Shown: one piece after another, positions 1 to 9,987 of the stretch
Layout of the letters: every line of letters begins with the position of its first letter
How positions within the stretch are numbered: the first letter of the stretch is position 1
Source of the DNA: Luminiphilus sp051201685
GTDB lineage: Bacteria > Pseudomonadota > Gammaproteobacteria > Pseudomonadales > Halieaceae
Assembly: GCF_051201685.1 (NCBI RefSeq)
Contig: NZ_CP179213.1
Coordinates: 744,001-808,000 of the forward strand
Direction: 5' to 3'
Length of the DNA: 64,000 bases
The notes under the pieces: generated by a model
Database searches by the model: none
Seen by the model: only the letters and a program-made list of their open reading frames with translations
Told to the model about the DNA's origin: nothing
Translations under genes and position numbers: made by a program

Positions 1-536
1 ATGTGGGCTCATGGACCCTGATGAAATCCACCCCCGCTGATCGTGCTCAGGCAGCGTGGTTGTATGCGCAGTTTGTAACGTCGAAAACCGTTGATCTGAA
101 GAAGTCAGATGTTGGCCTTACTTTTGCTCGGCAGTCGACAATTGACAGCGAACATTTCACTCAACGTGCCTCTCAATTAGGCGGGCTAATTGAATTTTAT
201 CGTTCGCCAGCGCGAACAGCGTGGTCCCCAACGGGCACCAATATTCCTGATTATCCAAAGATGGCTCAATTGTGGTGGCAGAATATTGGTGACGCGATGT
301 CTGGTGAAAAAACACCCCAAGAAGCACTCGATACATTGTGTGCCCAACAGGAAAAAGTCATGGCGCGCATTCAAAGATCCGGCGTGCAAGGGAAGTTTGG
401 TCCGCAGTTAAATACGGCTCAGGACCCCGAAATCTGGCTAAACGCTCCAGGTGCTCCCGTTGCAAAGCTTACTGATGAGCGGCCTCCAGGAAAGACGATA
501 GCCTACGATAAGCTGCTTAAGTCATGGCAGCAGTGA
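1..536 (+). CDS. ABC transporter substrate-binding protein, C-terminal part (partial)
   Basis: The reading frame is already open at the left edge, so only about the last 177 residues are visible and the start lies outside the window. The segment has the look of the C-terminal lobe of a family 1 (CUT1-type, sugar/polyol) periplasmic solute-binding protein: a stretch about residues running out the transported-species helix (TPADRAQAAWLYAQFV), then a Tyr/Trp-rich part (YPKMAQLWWQNIGDAMSG) and the usual 'EALDTLCAQQEKVMARI' helix that closes such proteins. It would bind a carbohydrate-like ligand in the periplasm and hand it to an ABC permease, whose genes are not in view. The substrate cannot be told from this fragment. 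Stop is TGA at 534-536. The family call is reasonably sure, the ligand unknown. Confidence 0.65.
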   Translation, partial: VGSWTLMKSTPADRAQAAWLYAQFVTSKTVDLKKSDVGLTFARQSTIDSEHFTQRASQLGGLIEFYRSPARTAWSPTGTNIPDYPKMAQLWWQNIGDAMSGEKTPQEALDTLCAQQEKVMARIQRSGVQGKFGPQLNTAQDPEIWLNAPGAPVAKLTDERPPGKTIAYDKLLKSWQQ

Positions 537-682
537 AGCGGCTGGCCGATTACTTTGGACAGAAAAATTGTTGTTCGCTGCATCCAAGTAAAAGTTGGCG
601 GCCACTTACGGGCGTAGGCTAGTGTGTCGCGAGCACGAGATGGGACCATCTGAGTCGAGCGCATCCCTATATGCGGGGATAG

Positions 683-3505
683 CTATGCAACAGTCGCCGT
701 CGGTATTAGAAGCTCAAAACAGGCCCCTTTTGAAGACGTCAGAAGCATAAGGCTACCCCCATGATCCTGCATGATTTTTTGACTTATCGATAATCCAAGG
801 CCTGTCCCACCCTCACTCATTTTGGTGGTGTAAAAGGGCGTGAAAATTTTGTCCTTTAGCTTGTTATCAATCCCAGGGCCATTGTCGCGCACAATGATGC
901 TGACATTCTTGCCCTTTAGACTTTGTGTAACGGTTAGCTCACCCCCCCCCTGTTTAGCGAGTACATGTTTTGCGTTATTGAAGAGGTTGATCAAGACCTG
1001 CTCTATTTGCTGAACATCAACAAGGACGTTCGTCTTACCCTGGGACAAAGAGGCACTCACCTTGACGTTATCGAGTTCAAATTGCGACCTCACCAATTGA
1101 ATAGAGGCGGCGATGATGGTTGAAATTTCAACCTCTTCTCTTACCAGCTTCTTTGCGCGGGCAAATGATTTGAGATCATCAATGATTTTTGCGGACCGAA
1201 CGACTTGTTCTTGTATGCGGACAAGTTTTGCGCGTAAGTAACTGTCATCCAGTTCGTCTTTATTCATCTTGGCGGTGATGTTTGATGAGCTCATGGTGAT
1301 TGCATTCAGAGGTTGACTGAGTTCGTGGGCAACACCGGTGGCTAGCTCACCCAATTCTGCTAGGCGGGAGGTATGCGCCAATTGTTCCTTGGCGATAATG
1401 AATTCAGAGATGTCTTCAACTCGAGCGAAGTAGGTGGTAGTGGGAGAGCCGTAATATCCAAATTGTAAGGTGAGGCGCCGAACATCATCCTCGTCACCAA
1501 AAGCTAGTGACGCTTCCTGAAAAAAGCGGCTTTCCCCGCTTCGCAGCCAAGCCAACGCAGTATTAAATACGACATCATCAGCCTGATCCATATCAGTCAA
1601 AGACTCCCTGTTGCTATAGGTCGCAACGGCAGCGATAAAAGATTCTCTTATAAATTGATACTCACTGGATCTGGAGATCTGGTTTTGATTTGCAATTTCG
1701 CCATTCTCATTGACTAACAATAGAAAAGCTTTGCTCTGCTCTACCATACCCTTGAGCTGATCAGCTCGAGTTTTTAGTTCGATAACTGATTGGTTTTGCT
1801 CTTTTTGCAGTCTGTTCAGGTTTTCGGTGAGTTTAGCGACAGACCCTCTGAGGTGGTCAAATTCGGCAATTTCAAATCTATGGAGATCGGGCTTTGCACC
1901 TGAGTTTGGAGTGTAACTTTGTAAGAAAACTGATAGTTGCTGTACCCCGTTCAATTCGGTCTTTATCCATTGACGCACAAAAACAATAAAGCCCAGCAAA
2001 ATAGAAAACATTATTGAAAGGAATATGCCCGAGTCGCGCAGCTGAGACTCAGCAAACACTCGCGCGCTGAACCTTGTGCCAACGCCTGTGGCGCTCCATT
2101 CTGAATTTATTATGGCTGGAAATTCATGAATTACCTGTTCATTGAGCCGCTGAGAAAAAAAGTGGGGATTAGCTGTCGTAGCCCCTGTTATTTGAAAGGA
2201 AGACGAGGTCCCCCAAGGTATGGTTCTGGGGCCAAGGTTTACTTCATAGAGAAGGTCTGATTCGTCAGAGACGTTTGCTAGTAGCCTTGCAGTTCGATTA
2301 GAGGTGGCTCGGTCTAAATAAAGTATTAATTCGAAATTTTTGCTTTTGATGCGGTGCATCCAGAATTTTCCGGGTTTGGCCGGCATCACGGTCTCCTCTG
2401 CCCCTTCAGAATGCCGTAAGGACGCTGGAATGTCGTTCAGATCAATACCGTCACATTGGTTTTTAACAACAAGAGGGTTCGCTGAAGAAGTGACCAAAAG
2501 GGAGCCACACAAGGCACCGAGGCTCTGCAAAGTTTCTGGGAGCTTTGAAGCAATAACATCAGGATTGTTTTCAGCGGTTATTATTAATTGATCTGTAGCC
2601 AGATACACCGCCTCGGATCGGGCCATGACCCACTCGTTGTAAAGGCTTGAGGTGTTACGCGCTAGCCGGAGAAACTCCGTATTGTTCGCATCGTCCCGAA
2701 CCACATACTCCATGACTAAGAATACGGTTGAGGGTATGACGATGAGGCTGGCGACACCCACCTCCAAGGTGTAGCGAATGGAGTGCTGCCCCACGTGGCT
2801 AGCTACGGGTGCCAAACCACCGAGCCACTCTCTAAGCCTAGAGGAGTGAAAGATCAGTGAAAATAATAAAAGGGCCAAAATGTTTGAGCAGAGCTCCTGG
2901 AGGACGATGGTAGTTCCGCTCCAGGAAAATTCCTGAAAGTAGGGTAGAGCAGCGATGCAAAGGAGGGGTGTGCCACACCAGACCCAAAATTTAAGGCCTT
3001 CACTGAAAACTTCTAGGTTGCTGCTTTTATCTGCTCTCCATCCAAGCCACGCGGCCTGTAAAAAGTGAACTAGAACAGCGATTGGGCCTATATAGTCCGG
3101 CGGCGCTAATAAGGCCGTAATTAATGCATAAGAGCAAAGGCAGGATAAAATGCCCCAGCGTAAGCCCATAAAAACAGACGCAAAAATATAAGTAATCGGG
3201 AAAACATAGGGGGCAGCCGCATAATAAAAGTCGCCGCGAAGGCTTTCCAGCCCCAGCGCAGTCACTGTGAGGACGGCGGTGATGACCAGTTTAAATAGCG
3301 TCAAACGGGACAAGGTCCATGCATTCGCTACCCTTAGGTACTCACTCGTCCGTGCAGCACCTGAATGGGCGCTGCGCCGTTGCTCTATGCCTTCTACGTC
3401 GCTTAATGACCCGACGTTAAGCGTCAAGTTGAACGGTTGGGCGCCATCATCCTTGATTGCCATCCCTTTACTCATCTGAAGTAATGAAGCCGATAATACT
3501 GACAC
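683..3505 (-). CDS. Membrane sensor histidine kinase (orphan, PAS-containing)
   Basis: A 940-residue inner-membrane sensor kinase. Several hydrophobic helices in roughly residues 60-270 form a MASE1-like integral membrane sensor region. An extracytoplasmic segment of about 220 residues follows, then another membrane helix near 510-530. A linker and a PAS-like segment (about 610-720) lead to a HisKA domain with phospho-accepting His near residue 727 in GVAHELSQPLNAI. The HATPase domain has an N box (LFNNAKH), G1 DNGPGID and G2 GGTGLGLS. The H-box is of the FixL/DctB type (HExxQPL). The start is GTG with a GAGGG ribosome site about 10 nt upstream. No response regulator is adjacent, so the partner must be elsewhere. 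The signal sensed is unknown; the kinase assignment itself is secure. Confidence 0.85.
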   Translation of the reverse strand: MSVLSASLLQMSKGMAIKDDGAQPFNLTLNVGSLSDVEGIEQRRSAHSGAARTSEYLRVANAWTLSRLTLFKLVITAVLTVTALGLESLRGDFYYAAAPYVFPITYIFASVFMGLRWGILSCLCSYALITALLAPPDYIGPIAVLVHFLQAAWLGWRADKSSNLEVFSEGLKFWVWCGTPLLCIAALPYFQEFSWSGTTIVLQELCSNILALLLFSLIFHSSRLREWLGGLAPVASHVGQHSIRYTLEVGVASLIVIPSTVFLVMEYVVRDDANNTEFLRLARNTSSLYNEWVMARSEAVYLATDQLIITAENNPDVIASKLPETLQSLGALCGSLLVTSSANPLVVKNQCDGIDLNDIPASLRHSEGAEETVMPAKPGKFWMHRIKSKNFELILYLDRATSNRTARLLANVSDESDLLYEVNLGPRTIPWGTSSSFQITGATTANPHFFSQRLNEQVIHEFPAIINSEWSATGVGTRFSARVFAESQLRDSGIFLSIMFSILLGFIVFVRQWIKTELNGVQQLSVFLQSYTPNSGAKPDLHRFEIAEFDHLRGSVAKLTENLNRLQKEQNQSVIELKTRADQLKGMVEQSKAFLLLVNENGEIANQNQISRSSEYQFIRESFIAAVATYSNRESLTDMDQADDVVFNTALAWLRSGESRFFQEASLAFGDEDDVRRLTLQFGYYGSPTTTYFARVEDISEFIIAKEQLAHTSRLAELGELATGVAHELSQPLNAITMSSSNITAKMNKDELDDSYLRAKLVRIQEQVVRSAKIIDDLKSFARAKKLVREEVEISTIIAASIQLVRSQFELDNVKVSASLSQGKTNVLVDVQQIEQVLINLFNNAKHVLAKQGGGELTVTQSLKGKNVSIIVRDNGPGIDNKLKDKIFTPFYTTKMSEGGTGLGLSISQKIMQDHGGSLMLLTSSKGACFELLIPTATVA

Positions 3506-3786
3506 AAACGGTAGACCCTCAACACCTCTTTGTTAGGTGAAGAATGTAGCTTTGTTAACCTGAGGCGTGTCTCTGCACAGTGGCGTTTGCTCAAAAACAT
3601 GCTCAATTTGCGCAGCATTAACCGGCGAAGGGGGAGAGACACCGGTGTAGTAACACAGAGCGTCTCAACTGTGCGTTCATGGCTAGATAGGGACCCCACA
3701 GACTCTTAGCAGTACCAGCAATGCCGAGGGACAATAGCAGAGTGGAGTCTGTGATGGCTCGTTGGAGCGGGACGAGCCCGCGTTGG

Positions 3787-5397
3787 TTAGTAAAGACTTT
3801 TTGGAAAGAGCATAAAAAACCAATCCTGAACTCGTTGCCAACCGCTGCGGGAGGGCTGTCGAGTGCGAGTCTCTTCATTGTTACGCCAAATTAAACGGCT
3901 TTTGGGGTCACGCTCGACCCGCCAACTGTTTGCTGGACTGATGTCTTGTTCAATGGCCTCAGCTAACGCACTAGCGAGACTCTCACTATCGATGACCGCG
4001 AACATTTCCGAGTTAATAAGAGCTGAGCGCGGGTCAAAATTTGCAGAGCCCACGATAGAGAAACGGCGATCGATGACCATGGATTTCGAATGTAGCCCCA
4101 TAACCTTTGCATGCATGGGTGCCGTATCAACCACCGTTAATTTGATGGCCGCATCATGACGGGCCTCGTAAAGTGCGATGCCCGCATCGACCATAGGGCC
4201 CCGCCAAGCCTTGTAGTGGCTGTTCACCGCGGGTACGTCTTGAGAGGCGAGAGAGTTGGTATGCACTTTTACGACTACACCCCGCTCATTGAGCTGCTGC
4301 AGCATTGCAACACCTGGTTCATCTGGTATGAAATAGGCGTTGGTAATCAGCAATTCACGCTGGGTTTTTGGGACTATCTCAAAAACAGCCTCTAAAAGAT
4401 CAGCACTGATACCGTCAGATTGCGGGCGATCAGTGAACACCTCACTGGTCCCCAAATGTAAAGATGAGGTGAGGGTCTTTAAGGAAGAGCACCAGTCTAT
4501 GGGCGTAACAGAAAACTGCTCCAGCTGAGGTGAGTTAGCTAGCTCTTCTAAAACCTCAGCTCGGACGCTATGAAAGTCTTTTTCGGCTCGCAGCCTCTGG
4601 TCTTTGTTAGCGGTAATAACCCAGCCGCTATTCCAAAAAAGGTCGAATATAGCGCTGGTCTGGCGGGCTATTACACCGACGCCTAGAACATCAATGTCAC
4701 GAAAATTTAGCGCTTCGCTAAGCCCCATGTACTCATCGCCAATATTTCTCCCACCAAGAATCACCGCACGATTATCGACAATTAGAGATTTATTGTGCAT
4801 GCGGTGGTTAAGTTGGGAAAAGTGCGTGGCAAACTCCAGTCCCCATCCCACAGATTTGCGATTTTCTGCGCTGTTGAAAAGCCGCAGTGTAATGTTGGGG
4901 TGGCCGACCATAAGGGTGCCAATAGCGTCGCGGGCCATTCCTTGCTGTTTACCCGTCGCCAAGGTGCCCATGTCATCAATAATAACTCGAACTTTTACAC
5001 CGCGATCGGCGGCATCAATGAGTCTGCTAGTGATGAGCATGCCGGTGCTATCGCCGTGGTACAGGTAGTATTGGGTGTCAATACTTTGGGTGGCTGAATC
5101 GATGAGGGCCAGCCGCCAGTTGAGTGCGTCTTCGCTTCGATTGAGTAACTTAAATCCTGAAACTTTAAAACTTTCAGAGCCCCCATCTTGGATTTTTTCT
5201 TCCGCGTTGAGTGCGGCACCACTGCGCTGATGGACAGCAGTTTCGAGTCTGGCTAGTGGTCCGTCAGTTGCGGCTGCCATCGAAAATTCTGCCTCAGGAA
5301 CTTCAAAGGGCGTCTTTACAGTGGTTGTGCAGCCAGCCAAAACCATGAGTAGGGTGGCGGTACAAATACTGCGAGCTGTATTCAAATTTAGGGCCAT
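3787..5397 (-). CDS. ClsC-like phospholipase D family lipoprotein (cardiolipin synthase type)
   Basis: A 536-residue protein of the phospholipase D superfamily with two HKD motifs: HNKSLIVDNRAVILGGRN in the first half and HSKSMVIDRRFSIVGSANFD in the second. These are the two catalytic His-Lys-Asp sets that act through a phospho-histidine intermediate. Layout and length match the ClsC/YmdC branch, which makes cardiolipin by phosphatidyl transfer. The N-terminus is a lipoprotein signal with a lipobox ending LAGC, so the enzyme is probably anchored to a membrane on the periplasmic side. The ATG start is at 5397. It stands alone between the sensor kinase and the AsmA-like gene. An alternative is a phospholipase D-like nuclease or phosphatidyltransferase of other specificity; motif evidence does not separate these. 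Confidence 0.8.
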   Translation of the reverse strand: MALNLNTARSICTATLLMVLAGCTTTVKTPFEVPEAEFSMAAATDGPLARLETAVHQRSGAALNAEEKIQDGGSESFKVSGFKLLNRSEDALNWRLALIDSATQSIDTQYYLYHGDSTGMLITSRLIDAADRGVKVRVIIDDMGTLATGKQQGMARDAIGTLMVGHPNITLRLFNSAENRKSVGWGLEFATHFSQLNHRMHNKSLIVDNRAVILGGRNIGDEYMGLSEALNFRDIDVLGVGVIARQTSAIFDLFWNSGWVITANKDQRLRAEKDFHSVRAEVLEELANSPQLEQFSVTPIDWCSSLKTLTSSLHLGTSEVFTDRPQSDGISADLLEAVFEIVPKTQRELLITNAYFIPDEPGVAMLQQLNERGVVVKVHTNSLASQDVPAVNSHYKAWRGPMVDAGIALYEARHDAAIKLTVVDTAPMHAKVMGLHSKSMVIDRRFSIVGSANFDPRSALINSEMFAVIDSESLASALAEAIEQDISPANSWRVERDPKSRLIWRNNEETRTRQPSRSGWQRVQDWFFMLFPKSLY

Positions 5398-5682
5398 AGA
5401 GTTACCAACTGTATTTGGCTGACCGGGTCTTGGGTCCGGCCGGTAAAATAGCTGCCACCAAAAGAATTTGTCTTGCCGCGCGGCTTGCTAGACCCGGTGT
5501 ATGAATCTCACGGCATGCTGCGGCTTTGAGATCATGCTAATAGGGGTCCAGCGAATTGAACACCCCCATCGCGGCGCCTTGCTGAGGTCGGGTACAAGTC
5601 GCCTAATTCCTTTGGCTTTCTTGCTCTGCACAGCTCGTAGATGCTGTGAAGATGGCCTATCTGCAGATCGTGTTTAAGCACC

Positions 5683-7662
5683 TTATTTCTTGGGAATCTC
5701 GTATTGATCGAACTTCTCCCGAGATTTGGTTACCACCACTTTGCGTTTGCCGTTTTCACGTTTTAGCAGCGCATCCAATTTTTTAAACCGCGCATAAGCA
5801 ACGCCATCTCTTTCGCCATCATAAAACGTTGCCTTCACTGCAACTTCTGCTTTTTCACTATTCACATAAGCTAAGGGGATGGTGGTTTTGCCGTTGGAGA
5901 AGTGGACTTCGGCTTCGCCGCTTAAATCCTTGACGGCCATCAAGTTGGATAAAAATTTAGGGGGATTACTTTTATTGTCAACGAACGCAACCAGTGGCCT
6001 TGTATCGCTCACGCTGAGAGTTGCTTTGGCATCTAAGGCTAGGGGTTGTTGTACGGTACCTTCTGCCGATGTCAATTCGAGAGCCGCGGACCAATAATCA
6101 CCGTCAAAATTTTCTTCATTACCATCGACGCGAACGTTAAATAATCGTAACGTTGAGCCGCTCAAGTTTGCTTTAAATTCACGGGGTATTCCGCTTGGGA
6201 TAGCAATGTCGGCGTCGATATCAGCCTCAAAACTTTGCTCGTCGACTTGTATTTTTACCGCGGTAGAGTCGAGCTGAATGGCACCGTTCATGCTCTCTTC
6301 GCCGAAGGTTATGTCAGCGTCTAATCGGGTGGTGCCACCTGCAAAGGTGTAAGGGCTTTCTGGAGGTAAGTACGTATTAAAAGTCGCCATATCAATGACC
6401 GTTGCATCATTGATTAACAAGTTGAATGTATTCATTGCGCGGCGCTTGCGTGCGGCGTCGTCAGCCCACAGCTCTTGAAAACTCTTGTCGGGGTCCGGGT
6501 AGATATAATTTGAGCCACTGTAATCTAGGCGCAGCGTATTGCCCTTGAGGAACGGTTCACTCGCGCCGACTTCTGTGGCGCGCAACGACTCGTAGCCAAC
6601 ACTGAGCCCCATGGGGCTGTCAGCGTCGGCTGGGGTATGAATCAGTACGGTGCCTTGACCCGATATATCGACATCACGAATAGTCACACCGAGGTTATTC
6701 GCAGAGGCCTTGAGCTGAGTGCCCGCGCGCACATATCCGTCACGCAGTACCAGGCGGCCCTCAACCTGGCCGGCGCCTGTAATATCAAGATCGCCAAGGC
6801 CGGTTGTAAAGATGTTGATGAAATTGAAATTCTCCATACCAACATCGAGCTGCACATCGGTATAACCAAAGCGCAGCATGCGTTTTCCTCGATGTTCGCT
6901 ACGAATCAGCGGCGTGAAACCAAGAGCACCCTGCAATGTGCCGCCCTTATAGGCTTGTGCAGATCCGTTGAGGTAAGCGGGTCCAAGGTTGAGGTCAGCG
7001 TTGGCGACATCCAGCCAGAATTTGCCACGCCGTGTTTCCATGTACATGTCACCGGTTGCTGAGCCGCTGGCTGTTCCTTGAATATTGAATACCCAAAAGC
7101 GGTGATTCCCCTGAGCTTGTAGCCCGCTCAGATGGATTTTCCATGGTCGTTTACTTTTAAGCGGAGTTGTTTCGACGGGGACGACTTCTCTGCCAGTTAT
7201 CGGCGGGAAGTATGCGAGTAACTGACTGTAGTCGCGCTCGGGCTTCAGTCGTGGGCGCTGACGATAGTCGATGTCTGTTGCCTCGATGTCAGAGATATAA
7301 ACCTCCTTTAAGACCAAGGGCAGCAACGCAATCGAGCCCGACCCCGATGTCGCAAGAACCTCCCATTGTTGGGTCCGGCTTTGGCCATTGGCGACGATGC
7401 CCTCAGCATGCACGCGAAATGGGTAAAAACTCCAGGCGCGCTCCCAAGAGACTTGAAATTTCTCGGGTTTAATTTTATTCACCAAATTTTGAGTGATTGA
7501 TAGGTTCAGAGCGCCATTAATGATTAGCAAATAGGCAATTTGTGCAATCACAATGATGCTGACTAAACGCTTGGCAGCAGCTTTTACTTTACTCAAAGGG
7601 AAAATCCTCGCTCCGATGGCTTTGATTTGGCTGAGGCGGCCAAACGCGGAAGCATAAAACAA
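5683..7662 (-). CDS. AsmA-like inner-membrane-anchored periplasmic protein
   Basis: A 659-residue protein with one N-terminal membrane helix (about residues 33-55, RLVSIIVIAQIAYLLIINGA). A long beta-rich, low-cysteine periplasmic region follows. The segment just after the helix (VSWERAWSFYPFRVHAEGI, then VLKEVYISDIEATDIDYR) resembles the start of AsmA/DUF748-type proteins. These are bridge-like proteins linked to outer-membrane homeostasis and lipid transport between membranes. The family call rests on architecture and this short pattern, not on a profile search. The first possible start is TTG at 7660-7662 with no clear ribosome site, so the real start may lie a few codons inside. It is transcribed in the same direction as the ClsC-like gene, 285 bp upstream of it, and both could concern envelope lipids. 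Confidence 0.55.
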   Translation of the reverse strand: MFYASAFGRLSQIKAIGARIFPLSKVKAAAKRLVSIIVIAQIAYLLIINGALNLSITQNLVNKIKPEKFQVSWERAWSFYPFRVHAEGIVANGQSRTQQWEVLATSGSGSIALLPLVLKEVYISDIEATDIDYRQRPRLKPERDYSQLLAYFPPITGREVVPVETTPLKSKRPWKIHLSGLQAQGNHRFWVFNIQGTASGSATGDMYMETRRGKFWLDVANADLNLGPAYLNGSAQAYKGGTLQGALGFTPLIRSEHRGKRMLRFGYTDVQLDVGMENFNFINIFTTGLGDLDITGAGQVEGRLVLRDGYVRAGTQLKASANNLGVTIRDVDISGQGTVLIHTPADADSPMGLSVGYESLRATEVGASEPFLKGNTLRLDYSGSNYIYPDPDKSFQELWADDAARKRRAMNTFNLLINDATVIDMATFNTYLPPESPYTFAGGTTRLDADITFGEESMNGAIQLDSTAVKIQVDEQSFEADIDADIAIPSGIPREFKANLSGSTLRLFNVRVDGNEENFDGDYWSAALELTSAEGTVQQPLALDAKATLSVSDTRPLVAFVDNKSNPPKFLSNLMAVKDLSGEAEVHFSNGKTTIPLAYVNSEKAEVAVKATFYDGERDGVAYARFKKLDALLKRENGKRKVVVTKSREKFDQYEIPKK

Positions 7663-8279
7663 GTTATTGGTTATTTACACTGATAGGGGGCTTAGCCGAA
7701 AGTATGGCGCGATTTGATTCTGGAAGACTGTGACAAGTGGGTTGTGTGCTTCGACTGAATTGGTGGTGCCCTTGATTAACAACTTGTTAGGCATAAAGGT
7801 GCCGTGTAAAGCAAGAAGAATCGATAAGGCGCACGTTAAAGTTGCCGCGGAGCCCCAATAATGGCAACAAGAGAATTGCCCGGCGCAGTGCTGAGCAGAA
7901 TCCTCAATTTTGAAGGGCCCGTTACCGCCGTCGAGGGCGCAATTCTTGAACATACTGAGCTAAGGCTCATGCATATGTACGCGGCTGATGCATCTATAAC
8001 CGGCTTGCAAAAAAAGGGTTGCAGATTTCACTTGGGAATCCTAATTTTAGGGTGGTTTGTCGATGATGAATTTACAGACTATGGAGTAGCTGCATCTTTG
8101 ATGCCCAATCATCCCATTTATCGTACATTTGGTCCGCTTCGTCGGGTGACGCTGTGAGCTGTTTTCGCGAGATGTTACAACCAATTGAAGTACCTGCGCG
8201 TAAAGCACACATGCGGTGTAAAGCTGTTAAGGCGTGTCGAATCAATAATATTGGAATAACTCGAGTCTAGGGACACATT
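7663..8279. other. Intergenic region, 617 bp
   Basis: No convincing gene is seen here. Two overlapping open frames (a 92-codon one on the minus strand at 7675-7953 and a 98-codon one on the plus strand at 7861-8157) have no recognisable family, no good ribosome site and an unnatural composition, so they are left out. The right end carries the leader of the exported protein gene: AT-rich sequence around 8243-8256 that could hold a -10 box, and an AGGGA ribosome site at about 8269-8273. Confidence 0.5.
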
Positions 8280-9683
8280 ATGAACATTAAAATGGTTTGC
8301 GGTGCGGTAGTCGCACTTGCTGCAGCATTTAGTAGCGTGGGTCACGCACAAACAACCCTTATGAGTGACGACTTTGAGTCTCTCGACAAAACCGCCGCGT
8401 TGGTAGGCAACGACTGGTTATGGCAAAAGCAGTATTTCAAGGACGCTGGGTGCGTCACCTATAACAACCAGTACCCAGGCAACCCTGAGGCTGCGAAAAA
8501 CCAAAATTACTTCACAGTAATTGGCGCTGGGGGAGGGGGTACATTATACGGAGAGTACTCCAATCAGGGCATTGCGGACGGAGATAATTCTATATCGGGT
8601 GATCTCAGTCTCAATGTGTATGCAGACACTTACGGCCTCAGCAATGATGCCTGCACGAGGAGTAGAACCTTCAAAACGGTAACAACGACCTCACTCGCGA
8701 GCGACGACGTTACACTAGCCAGCGGTGAGTACACCGTCGCGGCGAAAGCTAAGATCTCTTCTTATGACCCAGACCAGACTTTAGTGTCAGGTGCTAAGGT
8801 GGGCGTGTTTTTAACGGTCATCGACTTAGACGATCAAAGCGAAACCAATAATTTCGGCATAATCACTAACACATACCGCGAGGTCGCTATAAACAGCGCG
8901 GGCGTTGTAACGGTAGCAGAGAAGTTCGATGTTGCACTTGGCACATCGACCAACCTTTCTGTAACAGCTGGCTTTTATTCGCAAAATGATCTGAACGCGG
9001 GTGACGGCGGCATTTGGGATGATTTCTCGCTAAGTTTCGCCACCCAGAGCGAGCAGGAAGCTGAGGCAGAAGCTGTCGAGAACGCTGCATGCGCAGATAC
9101 TAGCGTCCTTAGGTTTGAAGATGCGTTCGGAGGTGCCAAGGTTAAGTGTTTAACTGACACTTATCAGATGCCAGCTGATGCTAAAAGCTTTGCCGGCTTT
9201 GGTGATACTAAGCGGAACGTTGATATGTACCCGTTTTACAAGCCCGAGTCGATAACCTTTGACTGCGCGACCGTAAGCGGTTCAGCAGAAGTGTCTTTTC
9301 AGTTTGAAAATGCACCGTACCCCGCGAACACCTCGATCTATAGGACTGACAGCGTGACGTGTAACAGCGGCACATCTTCAGTGGGTTCGGGTACTGGGAA
9401 GCAAAGCTCGCTTGCTGGCAAAACGTCAAAGACGATTGCAATTCCAGCCGGCGACACGACTAAATGGGGTAACCTTTTACTGTATGTAAAGGGCGAAGCT
9501 CCAGTTACGATCACAGATATTAAGGTGGTTGGTGGGTATTCAGGTCCTGCTGCGACCGCTGCTGCTACTGCTGATGCAGCGGCTGCCTTTGCTGCGCTTC
9601 CTGTACCTGCCCTGCCAATTTGGGGTCTGTTAGCCTTATCCGGTCTGATCGGTTTTATGGGCCTGCGCCGTCGCCGTAAGTGA
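8280..9683 (+). CDS. Exported protein with C-terminal PEP-CTERM/IPTL-type sorting tail
   Basis: A 467-residue secreted protein. The N-terminus is a clear signal peptide ending near VGHAQ (about residue 24). The C-terminal 27 residues have the three-part sorting signal of PEP-CTERM-like proteins: a short motif (PVPALPIWG), a hydrophobic helix (LLALSGLIGFMGL) and a basic tail (RRRRK). An exosortase-type system would process such a tail and place the protein at the cell surface or in extracellular matrix. The body has two parts. Residues about 25-255 look like a beta-sandwich carbohydrate-binding-like module (SDDFE near its start). A Cys-containing second domain follows, and an Ala/Thr linker precedes the tail. 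No catalytic motif is recognised. The gene is a single unit with its own terminator 15 bp downstream. The exosortase is not in this window. Confidence 0.75.
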   Translation: MNIKMVCGAVVALAAAFSSVGHAQTTLMSDDFESLDKTAALVGNDWLWQKQYFKDAGCVTYNNQYPGNPEAAKNQNYFTVIGAGGGGTLYGEYSNQGIADGDNSISGDLSLNVYADTYGLSNDACTRSRTFKTVTTTSLASDDVTLASGEYTVAAKAKISSYDPDQTLVSGAKVGVFLTVIDLDDQSETNNFGIITNTYREVAINSAGVVTVAEKFDVALGTSTNLSVTAGFYSQNDLNAGDGGIWDDFSLSFATQSEQEAEAEAVENAACADTSVLRFEDAFGGAKVKCLTDTYQMPADAKSFAGFGDTKRNVDMYPFYKPESITFDCATVSGSAEVSFQFENAPYPANTSIYRTDSVTCNSGTSSVGSGTGKQSSLAGKTSKTIAIPAGDTTKWGNLLLYVKGEAPVTITDIKVVGGYSGPAATAAATADAAAAFAALPVPALPIWGLLALSGLIGFMGLRRRRK

Positions 9684-9697
9684 GTCACTAGTGTCTG

Positions 9698-9725
9698 AAA
9701 AGCCCGCCTTCTGGCGGGCTTTTTT
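9698..9725 (+). terminator. Rho-independent terminator of the sorting-tail protein gene
   Basis: Perfect hairpin AAAAGCCCGCC / GGCGGGCTTTT with a TTCT loop, followed by a run of T. It begins 15 bp after the stop codon of the preceding gene. Confidence 0.93.
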
Positions 9726-9791
9726 GTGCCTAATTGCGCCAATCATATTTTTTCGTGACGAAGGTGCTGGTAACTCGAGTCTTAGAGCACT

Positions 9792-9844
9792 TAGGGCCGC
9801 GCTCTCCATGCCTAATGTCTACTGCGGCCTAGTTTATTTTTTTG
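9792..9844 (+). terminator. Possible second terminator
   Basis: TAGGGCCGC (9792-9800) pairs with GCGGCCTA (9824-9831) with one bulged base, and is followed by a T-rich run (TTTATTTTTTT). It could back up the stronger hairpin at 9698-9725. The 23-nt loop makes it weaker. Confidence 0.4.
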
Positions 9845-9987
9845 CGCATATGTAGCTAGCGATTACAGCAAAAATTTCATGAGGAGGTGTCGGTTTCTCA
9901 TTTAGGCAATGAATCCCAGCGCCGCCCTTAGCAAGACATTATCTCGCACCAAGAGCGGTCGCAGAGGAGTTGTCCAAAGGCTGGAAT

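Noticed and set aside
3506..3786. Open frames in the gap before the sensor kinase
   Set aside because: They are shadows extending from neighbouring genes with no family features.
7675..7953. 92-codon open frame on the minus strand
   Set aside because: Composition is unlike a real protein and it faces the AsmA-like gene start; no motif seen.
7861..8157. 98-codon open frame on the plus strand
   Set aside because: No family features, no ribosome site, and it overlaps another equally unlikely frame on the other strand.
8257..9782. 12-bp direct repeat TAACTCGAGTCT on both sides of the sorting-tail protein gene
   Set aside because: A 12-bp match across 1.5 kb is not rare enough to claim an element, and no transposase or integrase is near.
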